DNA of 64,000 nt from positions 945,097 to 1,009,096 of the forward strand of contig NMRA01000044.1 in assembly GCA_002633005.1 (NCBI GenBank). Reading direction: 5' to 3'. The notes beneath the pieces were generated by a model. It worked only from the letters and a program-made list of their open reading frames with translations. It was not told the DNA's origin and made no database searches. Numbering within the stretch: position 1 is the first letter of the stretch; each line of letters opens with the position of its first letter. Source of the DNA: Phoronis australis. Lineage: Eukaryota > Phoronida > Phoronidae. The translations under genes and the position numbers were made by a program. Positions 49,801 to 60,258 of the stretch are shown here, piece by piece.

Positions 49801-52800
49801 GTCCGACGAACCATCGGTTTAGGACTCGGAAGACCAGGCAGTTTGGCCACCGTAAGAGTAATTCGGTGACGTTTCGATTGACAAGTCGTCGATAAACTTG
49901 TAATATTTCAACGGCACTTTTAGGGACCAAAAGGGTTCAGTGAAAAATCAATGATATTTTGCCACATTTTGCTAAACCTCTGTCCTGTGCTATGGGGGCT
50001 CGTATGGAAATTCACGGCTCAAGATACGTTTGTTCGCTATGTTGTCTATTCTCCACTAACAACCTCTTAGTTATAAGATCGTTTGCTCTTGGGTCACAAT
50101 CTGGTTTCGAACAATTGTTTTGCACAACTTTCGTAATCTGTAGTTTTGGCCGTTATACAGTTTTCTATTGCATTTTATTGCAGCTTAATGTATGGTAGTG
50201 TACTTTCGTTGTGTCTTTTTGTTGCATCGTGTTGTTTTGTACTGTATGTCATTCTAGCGTATGTGGGGCTTATCGGCTATCAAGATATAATACTTGTTTG
50301 CAATGTTCATCTTATTTCCGACAGGCGCCGGTGGAGATCCGCACTTTTTGATTCCCGTGGATGGTCTGGACAGACCCTTATGTTTCGATGTAACAGGGCA
50401 TCGTGGAGAGACGTACCAGCTGATTCAGGATTCGCGCTTGGGTTTGTTGTCATTTGAAGGTCGTTGATGTCAGAAATGTCAAAATTAACGATTTAATAAT
50501 ATTCGGACTGCACCAAGTTATTGTTTAACTCTGATAATCATCAGATTTCCAAAATACGCGGGAAATAGCTGCGTAATCTCTCTTTAGTTCACAGGATGCT
50601 AAAACCAGGTGTTAGCTTGTGGTGGTTGACTATAATATTGCGTTTTGCGGTACTAAGTAAGACGATAAGCATTCCTTTGAAAGCTACACGATCAAGTCTG
50701 TGGTCTTCATCTTTATTGTCGTTGTCTGAATATTCCGATATCGAAGTTGTTTCATTCGCTTCTCAGACCGCGCCTTTTCATCCGCAAAATGCTCATACAA
50801 TTATGGTTTATAGGGGAGATAAGACACACTTTTTTAGCCTGTCGGCGGCGTTACTTACGATTTTCTTATATTTGTTATAAAGGGTTTTGTTACTAGACTC
50901 GTAAACAATGAATAGTTTGCAAGTGCGCGGACAGTCTTTAAAAGGGCGGTGTTCGTGCAAACACAGATAGACTGCCCTCTTTTCAGGCTGCAATAACAGA
51001 TACCATATTGAATTTTATTTCTCTAACGCAGTGCTTCAGACGTTTTTCCACAAAAGGAGACTAAATACTGATTTAGTGATTCTGCCATAGGCTATTGTAC
51101 TCTCAACTCTACAGCTGCTACAATACTGCCCGTATCCTCAGTACTTAGTACAAAGTTGTACGATTGCTTTTATTATTAATAGTTCTCAAAACATAAGCTC
51201 TATAACAATCGTTTTGGTGCTTTACAGGTCTAGTCTCCAATGGACGTATAGTCAGTAAAGTTGAACATTCCAACAAGACCTATTTTGGATACATATCTAT
51301 ACTTGGACGAGGTCACACCATCATTGTCACGCCACACAACATCACCATCGACGAAATAACGTATAAATGGACGAAACACGTGCGGCACAATCAGAAATTT
51401 CGTTTGGGAGAAATAGGTATGTAGCCTGGCCTACCCACTTGACAGTGGTGTGGAAGCCCACTATAATGTCGGACGAGTATCATGATGAGTTGCTGAGTTA
51501 CTTGAAAAAGGCGGAAAATAATGAAGAAGTTGCCAAAATGCTGAGTAATGATTGTGACGCAGAGCAGGGCGCCCTCTTTGTGATCCTAAAATAAGACCTA
51601 GTCGAAGCCATATTAGTGTGCCTATCCACTGTGTGCAGCCTAAGCGGTTGTTTGTTGCCCCGCGAAAACCAGGGGCCCTGCTAATTAGAGCTGAACTTAC
51701 AGTCTGAATGACCGTGGGGGTTCCTCAACGGCTGTTAGGGCACACCTCTTCTTTGACGTGTGCAACGGTTGTTTTTATGTCAAGAATATTCACAGTTTTG
51801 CGAACGTTTGCGCATTATTGTTGAGTTTGGAATGAACGAACCTCAAGATTTACTCGATTTCAGTTCCTAAGACATTATTGAGATTTTTATTGACAAAGTA
51901 AAAGAGACATCGGCGGGCTGCCTATTCGACGAGTGGTAGAAAAAATCCTCAACTCCGCTCAAATTTTGCCCGCATCTATATGCAGGCCCTAGTGCTGCCA
52001 CCTATGGTGTGGTCGGACTATGCTTGAAGGTTGAAGGAAACACGGTAATAAAGTAAGCCTCGACCCATCCAGTCTTCAAATTCGATGCGAATTTATAAAG
52101 CTTTGTGACACTGCCTGTGTGGTATCGTTGTACATTACACTTTTCCGTTATAGTCGTTACCATTTACGAGCGGAATGGCATGACGATAGCATTCAGAGAG
52201 GCGAAAATAAAGCTGCAGGTCGTGCGTCGATTGGTGAGACCTACCCATCCATTCAAAGTTGATTTTCTTGGACTCTTCGTTGCCCGAAAAGATGGATTTT
52301 CTGAGGCCACGGATGGATTGATAGGTAAGAAAATAAGCCCGATTAACAATGTTGATTTGATCACGTTCTTATCTCTTCTAGAGACTGGATGTTACTTTAT
52401 CTCCAGGTGTCTCCGGAAATTCATAAATGACGTACCAGTTCTGTGTGATTCCAACTGAAATCATCGATGAGCATTTTATACACAAATTTGTGCCTTCCGA
52501 TGTTGCAGGTCCGTACATGCAATATGGTTAAACTTAAGGAACACCAATTTTTAAGATGCATTTCAGTAAGTCACCGCTGTTTGTTACTTCAGCGAAAAGA
52601 TACAAAAGATGTACTGTTATAGGCTTGGTTGAGAGATGATTCATTTAAAAAGTTAAGGTCAAAGGCCAAGGCAACCTATTTTCATGTCATTTTTTACGGT
52701 TCGTTGATTATCCCAGACATATTTTTCAGTTAATTACGACTTCTCGTAATTTAATCAATCAGTCTTGCCGTACTCCGGAAGTGACGTTTTGGGGATTAAG

Positions 52801-54162
52801 AATTTCCCGCCATTTTGTTTCTGCCTTTGAGTTTACTGTGAAGATCTGTTCTACAGTTGTGTTTGTGCTGGTTTCCTAAAATTGTCGTCACCACTTCCCA
52901 TCGACGAGTATTCTACGACAAGCTAGGTTGATGGCCTCTTCACTGGACAATGAACTGTCATCCTCACTGGGTGTCGAACTGGGCCTATGTTCACTCCCAC
53001 TACTCATCATCGCTGCAGGGCTGCTTACAGGCTATGGGATGGAGACAACACAAGCACAAGCAGGGCAAAGCCTGTTAGTTCTCGGAATGGAACGCTCTGT
53101 TACGTTCGCAGGCACGGGTGACAGCAGATGAAGGGCCTCCAGTCACTGTAGAGGTCACAGCTCGCGAGGCTTCTCGCTTCAATTATTGCACTTCGTGGTG
53201 GCGACGGAGCACTACCGGTAATCAACAGCGACGGTATGGCACCCTTTTTCAGGCGTTGTTTTTCAGGAACCTTCATCAATTCAGCGTAGGAATATCTCTT
53301 TCGTATATCCAACGGCAGATAATGCTTGCCACATACTCGGTAATTCTCCACTGCTTTGTACGTTGCGTGGACGAGTAACGCTTCTTCACACGAACGAGCC
53401 AATACGGCGGAGTGTGTCATCGAAACCTTTAATGGCATACCCAAAGTGTGCGTGATACAATAATGAGTACATCCCGATACGCAGCAACCGTGCGGCATGT
53501 TGACTGACGACCGAAGTTATCACAACCGAGGTGCAACAGTGAACGAATCGACAGCTTACACGTAAGACTATATAAAAAGGAAATGGCGGGAAACTCGTTA
53601 CCCCCTCAACGTCACTTCTGGAGTTGGGCACGATTAATTAGTTAAGTAGCTGTAATTAACTGAAAAATATGTATGGAATAATCAACGGACCGTATTTTTA
53701 CTAAAAATGTTGCCTTCGCCTTTAAAGTCACGTGGCTTTTACCCCATCAATGAAAGGTAATATTGCAAAAAAAAATTTCAGACTGTAAAATCACTGAAGT
53801 TCATTAACATTCATCCACTTCCGCCAAAAAGAAGGCCACAAAGAACTGTCTGAAATATATAATCAACTTTGCACCATAACTATTAATTTGACAAAGCACG
53901 CTTCATTTCTTTTCTATTAGGTCAATTTCAACATATTCGCGTTGATGATGTCGGAGGGTTCCTAACTTTCCCTAGAAGTTCGAGAAGACCACTCAAAGCA
54001 ACCGTCCTTGAGAAACCGAATATGGCACTGCTGAAATGGCAGCAATGTTACTTTGTCAGCGACGAGGGCCGCGGTCTCGTTCGAGGTGAGGCCGATGACT
54101 ACCTTGTGCCAGATTTATTGTTTAGAGAGAACGCTGTGAAGTTTTCGCGTCTCCACAACTGA
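31778..54162 (+). CDS. Secreted ITIH-like protein with an extra N-terminal VWA domain (VWA-VIT-VWA-ITIH_C)
   Basis: Nineteen exons: 31778-31849, 33709-33831, 34090-34440, 40254-40424, 41592-41789, 42029-42183, 42758-42868, 43207-43457, 45144-45304, 45550-45838, 46465-46816, 47496-47632, 47811-48028, 48555-48696, 48800-48859, 50325-50441, 51228-51416, 52154-52324, 53921-54162. All GT-AG, all phases agree: 1169 aa. Signal peptide 1-24; first VWA about 33-235; basic and Thr-rich linker 250-305; VIT 306-440 (LPDPAFISNFSM, then EVKEKEKAKREY); second VWA about 552-740 with MIDAS DTSGS (558-562), T629, LTDG (D662); C-terminal ITIH domain with DPHFLI at 935-940. ITIH heavy chains are secreted and bind hyaluronan after ester transfer from chondroitin sulfate (family knowledge). 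Vertebrate ITIHs lack the first VWA. Being one transcript is inferred from phase and the absence of any internal start; RNA evidence is not available. Confidence 0.9.
33709..40424 (+). CDS. First VWA domain (exons 2-4) of the ITIH-like gene
   Basis: Three phase 0-0 exons encode residues 25-239. The first strand ends in a MIDAS-like DTTTS (41-45; Thr replaces the first Ser of DxSxS). Later come DMPEAYERAL (124-133), IGDDEPHE (153-160), then IDWKEE and GVKIYAIQ. This layout resembles an unnamed VWA subfamily more than the ITIH VWA, so it is not a tandem copy of the second domain. Exon 4 lies 5.8 kb downstream of exon 3. Confidence 0.85.
37205..37510 (+). repeat. Interspersed repeat family A in ITIH-like intron 3
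   Basis: Shares GGTACATCCATAGCAAAATAA, AAAATGCTGTTAC, and GCGCATAAAGCATAGTATCT with the copy at 4840-5720, in the same order. Confidence 0.6.
37624..37790 (-). repeat. Interspersed G-rich repeat family B, reverse copy
   Basis: Reverse orientation of the 15004 copy: AGAATTTTAGGGGGGG, CATGGCCCCC, then a run of C and TTAAATCCACCACTG. Confidence 0.7.
39211..39257. repeat. GGTT microsatellite
   Basis: Imperfect (GGTT)n run with a short interruption, in intron 3. Confidence 0.8.
39799..39893 (+). repeat. Interspersed repeat family B containing an assembly N
   Basis: GGCGGATTTAGAGGGGG, then CCTAAAATTCG and ATTTGGCAGTTCGGGGG. The N at 39879 falls near its end. Confidence 0.65.
42298..42778. repeat. 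Tandem duplication of about 240 bp spanning an ITIH-like splice acceptor
   Basis: Units 42298-42538 and 42539-42778 are near-identical and end inside exon 7 (AAAACGTAT). The first unit therefore carries a spare acceptor (ctcttag at 42516) and the first 22 exon bases (AACAATTGATGGG...). Using that acceptor would read a few codons (ITIDGKTY) and reach a stop, so it is a decoy. Confidence 0.8.
45550..46816 (+). CDS. Second VWA domain (exons 10-11) of the ITIH-like gene
   Basis: Exon 10 begins VVDGYFVHYFAPPD, a typical lead-in of ITIH VWA domains, and carries the perfect MIDAS DTSGS at residues 558-562. Exon 11 supplies the MIDAS threonine (GTNIND, T629) and aspartate (FFLTDGTPTDGE, D662). All metal-binding positions are intact, so this domain should bind a divalent cation. 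Confidence 0.9.
47007..47408. mobile_element. Diverged copy of the 401-bp TIR element in ITIH-like intron 11
   Basis: The left end reads GGGGTCTAACCTTTTTGC then GAACTCGAAA; the right end, reversed, reads GGGATCTATTCTTTGCACTC. Both match the ends of the element at 1599-1999, and the interior has the same CTCGAA/TTCGAG motifs at similar spacing. About 400 bp, no coding capacity. Confidence 0.6.
48248..48435. repeat. 82-bp contig overlap around the N at 48354
   Basis: 48248-48329 and 48355-48435 are almost identical. The left copy continues into the start of a G-rich family B repeat and stops at the N, so a repeat-induced unmerged overlap is likely. It lies in intron 13 and does not touch an exon. 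Confidence 0.85.
48725..48775. repeat. ATT/GTT microsatellite
   Basis: Imperfect trinucleotide run in the 103-bp intron 14. Confidence 0.7.
50325..50441 (+). CDS. DPHF exon (exon 16) of the ITIH-like gene
   Basis: Encodes GAGGDPHFLIPV. In vertebrate ITIH1-3 the Asp of DPHF is the new C-terminus after propeptide cleavage and forms the ester with chondroitin sulfate (established for the family). The motif is intact here at D935. The donor is weak (G|GTTTGT), chosen because it keeps phase 1 with exon 17. Confidence 0.8.
52695..53694. mobile_element. 1.0-kb TIR transposon carrying a THAP-domain ORF
   Basis: The ends are inverted repeats of about 120 bp (52695-52814 and 53694-53581): TACGGTTCGTTGATTAT against TACGGTCCGTTGATTAT, then CATATTTTTCAGTTAATTAC, GAAGTGACGTT and TTTCCCGCCATTT in both. 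Flanks are T-rich (TTTTT on both sides), so the target duplication cannot be fixed. The element sits in the last intron (18) of the ITIH-like gene. Only a THAP ORF is visible inside, with no transposase domain, so it looks non-autonomous. Confidence 0.8.
53100..53498 (-). CDS. THAP-type zinc-finger ORF, 132 aa
   Basis: Starts MPHGCCVSGC and fits the C2CH signature: C6, C10, then 45 residues, C56-x2-H59 (VCGKHY). LKKGAIPSL (83-91) matches the AVPTIF-like end of THAP domains. The usual Trp between the two halves is missing. THAP domains are DNA-binding and also occur at the N-terminus of P-element-type transposases (family knowledge). The ORF stops soon after the domain. On the same strand at about 53035-52888, a second coding-looking stretch in another frame is rich in Ser and acidic residues and ends at a stop, so the gene may be spliced or broken. 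It is antisense to the host gene. Confidence 0.65.
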   Translation of the reverse strand: MPHGCCVSGCTHYCITHTLGMPLKVSMTHSAVLARSCEEALLVHATYKAVENYRVCGKHYLPLDIRKRYSYAELMKVPEKQRLKKGAIPSLLITGSAPSPPRSAIIEARSLASCDLYSDWRPFICCHPCLRT

Positions 54163-54433
54163 GGTTCAGCGGTGTATTCGCTACTACTGTGAACATGCAC
54201 ATTTACAGCAACGCCATCTCACGAATATGATTTTAGGCGATGAACAGTCTGGTGAAATGACCGTCTCAGATGGCAGAAGATCTGATCACATAGTTTATAA
54301 CCAGATGGAAACGGAACTTCGGACTTACCATCAGGTCTCCGAAGTGATAGCATCATTAAATGTTTTTCATAAACTCAAAACAAGTTTACGTTTGTGATGT
54401 GCAATTTATATATTGCCCTTTTCCATAATTACA

Positions 54434-54439
54434 AATAAA
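54434..54439 (+). promoter_or_regulatory. Poly(A) signal AATAAA of the ITIH-like gene
   Basis: First clear AATAAA on the plus strand, about 270 bases past the stop codon at 54160-54162. This gives a plausible 3' UTR of roughly 300 bases. Confidence 0.6.
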
Positions 54440-55670
54440 TATGTGCAAAAATGTACGTGTCAGCAGTTTGAAATTACGAAATCGAGAGCCAAGAGCTAAG
54501 AGTCTAGGTCAGTTTTAATTGTCAATAATTCAAACAGTTGTTGAATGAGTGCGCATAGTTTCTTGTCCATCATTCCGTTGAATACTCATGGATGAAAACC
54601 TTCACAGGCGTGATAACTATTACACAATTCTTTTCAAACAAAAGTAACTCGATTATAATATCTCCTAACAAATAGCCCGCTGTTGCCAAGTCATTCCACA
54701 TGCGCGAAATGAGATGTATACACAAAACGTATCGCGAGTGGCGTACATGAAGTAATATCCCATTATTCCGGGTATGGACCTTGACCTTGACCCAGACTGT
54801 TCACATGACGGATCACATCCTATATGTATGTACTTGCGGGTTAGGTTGCAAGTTTTTTCTTGTAAAAGAAACAGTTTTAAAAGTAACGATATATTTCTTG
54901 AAAAGAGGTAACAAAGATGAAAACAACGGCAACTGTGCAGTGAACGTCTAACATCTCCTGGAAATAGGTAAAAAATAACATTTGATATGTTTCCTAGGAA
55001 TCGGCGCCTGAGTTGCAGACGATATAGTATTCAGCAATTGAAAACTGAAACACAAGTGTCTTAAAATTTACAGTTTTGTTCCAGATTTTACGTTTAGGGC
55101 CTGCCTGCATGTCAATTGTTAGCTACACTGCTGCACCTGTATTACTTTTAACTATATACGGAAAGTTTGATGATCGAACCCGTTGAAGATCTTGTGTCGA
55201 CATTGACCTACCTTTTGAACTTTCCATGTCAGAGGTCACTGTTGAAGTAGTGCGGGAGGTGAATACGGAAAACTTTATTATATGGCCGTATTTCCCTCGA
55301 CAGATTCAACGCGTATGGGATAAAAGTGGAAGACAGTCACACTTGCAGTGACCAACGTTTTTCGTAACCTTAACTGAGAGCAAATACATCGACGTAAAGA
55401 TTTTTCAGCTGTAGAATTGCCTTCCTTCGTTTGTCAACAGGCAGCGTAGACTCACCGTAAAAATTGTTCGAGGACCTCAAGCAAAACTGCCGACGCCTCG
55501 CATATCGAATCCTTACGACATGTTGTTTCTTAAACTTTCATTTTTCGCTATGGTGATGTCACAGTTTACGACGTCATTACTTTAACAATAGCAACGGTGT
55601 GTTGTGAAGCGTGACTTCCGGTTGTCACGACACGTACAGTCAGATAAAGCCTCTCTAAGCCGCTTGCCAA
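54440..55670. other. Intergenic stretch past the ITIH-like gene
   Basis: No recognised gene. Only a weak 27-base exon-like piece on the minus strand (55236-55210) with acceptor and GTAGGT donor, which could follow the doubtful first exon at 56984. Confidence 0.4.
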
Positions 55671-55679
55671 ATGGCAATT

Positions 55680-55752
55680 GCCTCTTGGCCGAATGGTTTA
55701 GATGCTTGACTGTCGCTCGTGCAACCCGTGTTCAAGACTCGGTCATCACCAA
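55680..55752 (+). repeat. tRNA-derived (Ser/Leu-like) SINE head or tRNA relic
   Basis: TGGCCGAATGGTTTAGATGC fits the D-arm/A-box of a class II tRNA. CCGTG-TTCAAGA-CTCGG forms a T-arm with four of five pairs and a B-box-like loop. The acceptor stem ends do not pair, so it is not a working tRNA gene. Its 3' flank ends in an A-rich run (AATAATAAAAAA) near 55815, as SINEs do. Confidence 0.5.
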
Positions 55753-56785
55753 GTTTTATACAGGTGTTGTGAGTAAGAACGCTACCTGTATTACAGAGCG
55801 CTTACAGTGTACAAATAATAAAAAATGACTTGGAAAAGCAAGAGATGACAGTCTGAACTCAACTACGACTTGACGATGGGTGGGGTGCAGGTAGGCGGAA
55901 GTGTTTGGTGCGGCTATCTTCAGTAACCCTCTTAGTGTACGCTACAACCCTGTTGAATACTTCTCGCTACGCTTGAATGCAAAGCCGTCATATACTTGTC
56001 ACAATTCGTTTTGCCAAATGTTGGCAGCATTTGAGAAAAATATATTAATGCTTACATGTACGGCAAAATGTCACCAATTTTGCACACAATATGTAGAACA
56101 AGATAAATATTTTTCATAAAATGCATTTACTGTGGCACTAAGTACATGTAAACGCTTAATAATTTTTAAACTTTGTACAATAGCTTCCACCAGACAATGT
56201 TTTGGAAAAATCTAGGCATTTACAATATTGGTAAAAACCTTTCATAATGAAAAAGATCAATTTTAGCAGTTGTCCGAAATTGGTGAGAACGGATACGCCA
56301 CCTTGCGTCTGCTTCGATTCTTTTTATTTTTCCTTACACACATGATCGCTTTTTTCTAAACGAAAATGGATAGTACGACCCAGACTGTAGCCCATCAACG
56401 GGTAGACGTCTAGCTATCTGATAAAAACGTCTATCTTAGCCTCTGGTTCATACATGTATATGAACCAATTAATAGATCAGGTGACGTGATCTAGCGCTGA
56501 CATTTTATTACATTAATCGTATGACTTCTGTAAAACTAAAAGGCTGTTTGCGCCTCCTTGTGTTATCTTTGCTCACTAAGAAAATCTGTGGGACTGCTAC
56601 GCACGCTTGGAACTCGTAAGGGATGATGGTCGTCAGTGTCCTGTACAGTCAGATAATTCGGCTTGCGACTACTATAAGAGGATTGATCCGCAACCATTTC
56701 TATAAAACACAGCATATTCATAATTTTACAAAGTTGAACTTCGTAACAGTGCCATGAGTTTACTTATATTTTAACGATAACTTAC

Positions 56786-56984
56786 CTGTCTTCACAATCA
56801 GGTGCAACATTGGTAAAGTGCGCTCCATTTCGCATTTTGAGCATTTACAGGTGAATCCCATTTTTCTTAGAAAAGTATGCCTTGCGTGCTGCTTAAATTT
56901 CTGGAATTGGGACGTTCTCTTTGTCCATTTCAGCGCTTCCGGTTTGGATGACCGTCTTTTAAATGCTTTCCGAAAGAATTCCAT
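56786..56984 (-). CDS. Possible first exon of an unknown minus-strand gene
   Basis: ATG at 56984 opens 66 codons of a very basic sequence (MEFFRKAFKRRSSK...) with a CKCSKC cysteine cluster, ending in an excellent donor ACAG|GTAAGT in phase 1. A weak 27-base exon with matching phase lies at 55236-55210, but no terminal exon was found. I do not recognise a family; it could be a chance ORF. Confidence 0.3.
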
Positions 56985-57569
56985 TTAGGACACATCTTAA
57001 ATTGAACTAAAAATGTTTATCAAAGCACGTGGCTGCCTTTTGCCGGAAATGACGTTGTCTTTTGTTCTCCATTCTTTTTGAGAGACCACAGGAAACCGTT
57101 CAGCCAACATTCCCAGACATGTAAAATCAATCCTAGAATTCGCTACGTAAAACACTGTTTGAAGCTATGAAGGGCTCACGGCTGTCAAGCACAGGGATAC
57201 CGTACAGAAGGAACAAGAATGCGTTCCTTTTTTTCAAGCTAGAAAAGCAAGATCATCCACTGACGCGAGTAAAAGGCGAGTGATTCTAGAATTTCTAAAT
57301 ACCTCACTAGCGAAGACTAGCGAAAATGCTCCGTTGAAGTGATTAGTCAGTGAGAATGGAGTGTTGATCACACGCTTTCCTATATTTCGCGTCGCATGTG
57401 TCTCGCGAGTGTCGTGTGTTGTGGAACCAAAGTTCATTGAATCGTGGCCCTTTTAGAAAAAAAATATTTCTTTAGAAAAACAGGAAAAGGTTGACATGAG
57501 TGTCATAATCACGTATTGTAATCTAGAGCTTCGACTATTCTTACTAGAATTAATCGTATATTTAAGTCC

Positions 57570-59160
57570 GGTATGTATCCGGAAGAATCGACTACTGGTG
57601 TAACTGCGCCATTGTAAAAGAATGGAAAAAGAAATGATCTAAATAGTTACCGAGAGCTCACGCTGTTGAACGCTCCAGGGAAAATATTTTCAAAATTTAC
57701 CTGCAATAGAATTAAATATGGGCTGATGAAAATGATTTGGTTAGCACAACCGGTTTTAGAAAGAATCATTCGAGTGCAGACAATTAATTACTCTCCGCAC
57801 ATTAATTCAAACACATCTTTGCATCTTTCCAAAGAAAGGGGAAGGTTTTATTGTATTTTCATAAACTTCAAAAAAGCGTTCGATTGGGTGTGCAGAGAAG
57901 GACTAAAATATAAGAGGATGAAATATGATATTACAAGGAAGTTTTTTAGAATTTTAAATAAGACGTATAAAAATGTTAAACGTTATGTTTCTCTAAACCA
58001 GTTTGGCATCTAACAAAACAGTTTGGCAGTCTAACTGGAGTTAAGCAAGGGAGACAACTATCCTTTTTCATTATCTATTTTTCTGAATGATTTAGGGAAC
58101 GAAATGAGTTCAGATGTAACTACTACAGGAGTCACAGTTGGTCTTCTAGATTCGCACAGTCTATTGTTTGCTGATGACCTAGTCTTGTTCTCTATTACAG
58201 CTTTAAGGTTATGAAGAACTATATTCATAAATACTGTATGAAATTAAAGTTAGATGTAAACCTCTCAAAAACAAACAGTATTGTGTTTAGACGAGGTGGT
58301 TACATTGGGTGCTGATTAGGCATTGGAAACTTTGTTTGTTCTAAAACGGCATATGTACCAATTTCAAATTGTTCTAGTAAATGTCTGGATTCATCTGCTT
58401 GATACTAAGATCAACTCCGTTGTGGAATATTTCGGAGGAATTATGGGGCTTTCTTCAGGCAGAGGATATCAGCCGATTTTTACAAATTTATTCTACGTTT
58501 GGGTCGAAATGTAGCAAATTTTGCTGCAGTTGATGAAATTGGAAGAAATTCTATATACTTACAAAGATTAGTAAAAAATGCACTGGTTTAAATTGTTAAA
58601 AGCAGATTATACTAAATACATTAAAATATGTTGCCTAATTTAAATTGAAATAGCCGAAAATTATCCTAATTTTGGGTGCTTAGTCGTCAAACATTCGTTA
58701 TTAAATTTTGATTTTGGCTTTGTTTGGGAATATCAAGAAGTGGGAAATGAACAACTCATTTTACTTGAATTCCAATAACGTGTCTGTGATATTGATCAGC
58801 AGTGTTAGCAAGACAGGCTTTTATCAATTAAATAGTTGAATCCTTATAGATTATTTAAGGATTGTCTAGTTTGTGAATAATATATTTCATTACTTGATAA
58901 ACAGATCCACATAACAACTTAAGCTAAATTTAGTTGTTCAAGTCCCAAATTAACGATTGAATTGGGTAGACACGTTAATCTGTGCGACTTAAATGACATA
59001 GAAGACGAGGAATGTTTTCTTGTTAAAATGCCCATTTTACTCGGACTTAAGAATTATGTACAGTATTTCTGTCAAAAATAATCTTTCAGATTCATTATGT
59101 TCAATAAGCTGTTGCCTACAAGTGACATTAAAGTCTTAGAAATATCTATTCTATACTCAT
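57570..59160 (+). mobile_element. Decayed LINE (non-LTR retrotransposon) reverse transcriptase
   Basis: Several frames together read as a non-LTR reverse transcriptase and its C-terminal region: NSYRELTLLNAPGKIFSKF (57635-57700), FINFKKAFDW (57860-57890), GVKQGRQLS (58035-58060), and the catalytic LLFADDLVLF at about 58160-58190. Then come KTNSIVFRRGG, LLDTKINSVVEY and FGFVWEY. Frameshifts and stops break it in many places, so it is inactive. The 5' ORF is missing. It lies 0.8 kb past the 3' end of the 150-aa membrane-protein gene. Confidence 0.85.
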
Positions 59161-59951
59161 AAAAGGCATGGTTCTTGCGACATTCATGTAGTGGCTATAT
59201 AAAAAGTGAAGTTTGCTCTCATTCGACTTTGACTGCCGTGCATGTTGCGGTACACAACTAAACATGCACACTTCAAGCTCAAAAAAGCTCTGTTCTCATT
59301 ATCTTTTTTAAACGAGAATTATATGCCATGTCAAAGGAATATCCTTTGAGAATAAGTTTCGATTTCATTGGCTTGCGTTACAATTAGGTTTTTAGAATAA
59401 AGAAAGGTAAATGTTATTAACCGTATTGCTCTCGTCCCTTCATGTGTTCACGTACATGAATAAGTCCATCCTGATATAGCACACCACCACTCTCATTGCA
59501 GTGAGCTTACCCACAATGCATCATATTTGTCAAGCACTGGTCCTGCTTCCTGCAAATGTACCAAATGTTTTGAACGCCTAGATACACTCAAAACGGTGCA
59601 AAATGACGCAAACACCCACGATTGCACTACATTTCCTCCACATCAGCCATATAGCTCTAGACTAGAATTCTATGCATTAGCCAAACGTGTCGCTGCATAT
59701 ATCACCATAGTCATGTGACTAACATTGTCAAAATTTGCGTCCCTCCGCGCGAGCCACGCGAGTGCACAGGCGAACTCAACAGCGTTTGGGGTTCAGCTGT
59801 ACTCTAATGTCTAAATGTGCTGACTATGAAGCTGATACAGTACAAGCCCGCTTATGGTCATCGTTCTGTACAATCATGCAACTTGCTGTCATGTGACCAC
59901 ATGGCGCAGTTGAAATTCCTTGATAGTAAAGATGTCCGCCGTGATTCAGCA
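59161..59951. other. Stretch between the LINE and the membrane-protein gene
   Basis: No gene recognised. It must contain the 3' UTR of the minus-strand gene ending at 59952, but I see no AATAAA on the minus strand in it. Confidence 0.4.
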
Positions 59952-60223
59952 TTAGGTTTTTGACAAACCCGGTGGTGCATGGTAAATGTAGCGTTCTTTG
60001 GCGGCTGCTTCCTGAAAATAAATTCAGTTATACTGCAATGCATGTATGATATCCTTCGCTCTCGTTCATTTAAATACTTTCGTCTTATGACTGTCTAAAT
60101 AAGGCGGATGTATCCTCAGTTCTGCTGCATCTTTGGCATTGTCACCCACCTTTACAGCTCAACGTATATAACTTTTGTATTATTCCATATCTGTAGTGGT
60201 TCAGTTTGTCATAATATATATAT

Positions 60224-60258
<35 letters not shown>

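Noticed and set aside
49785-49865. tRNA-like stretch on the minus strand (TGGCCAAACTG ... GGTTCGTCGGACTCC)
   Set aside because: The A- and B-box resemblance is weak and I cannot form an acceptor stem, so I do not call a tRNA or SINE.
50596-50880. 94-aa open frame with a hydrophobic end, plus strand
   Set aside because: Lies wholly in intron 16 of the ITIH-like gene and has no homology or splice support.
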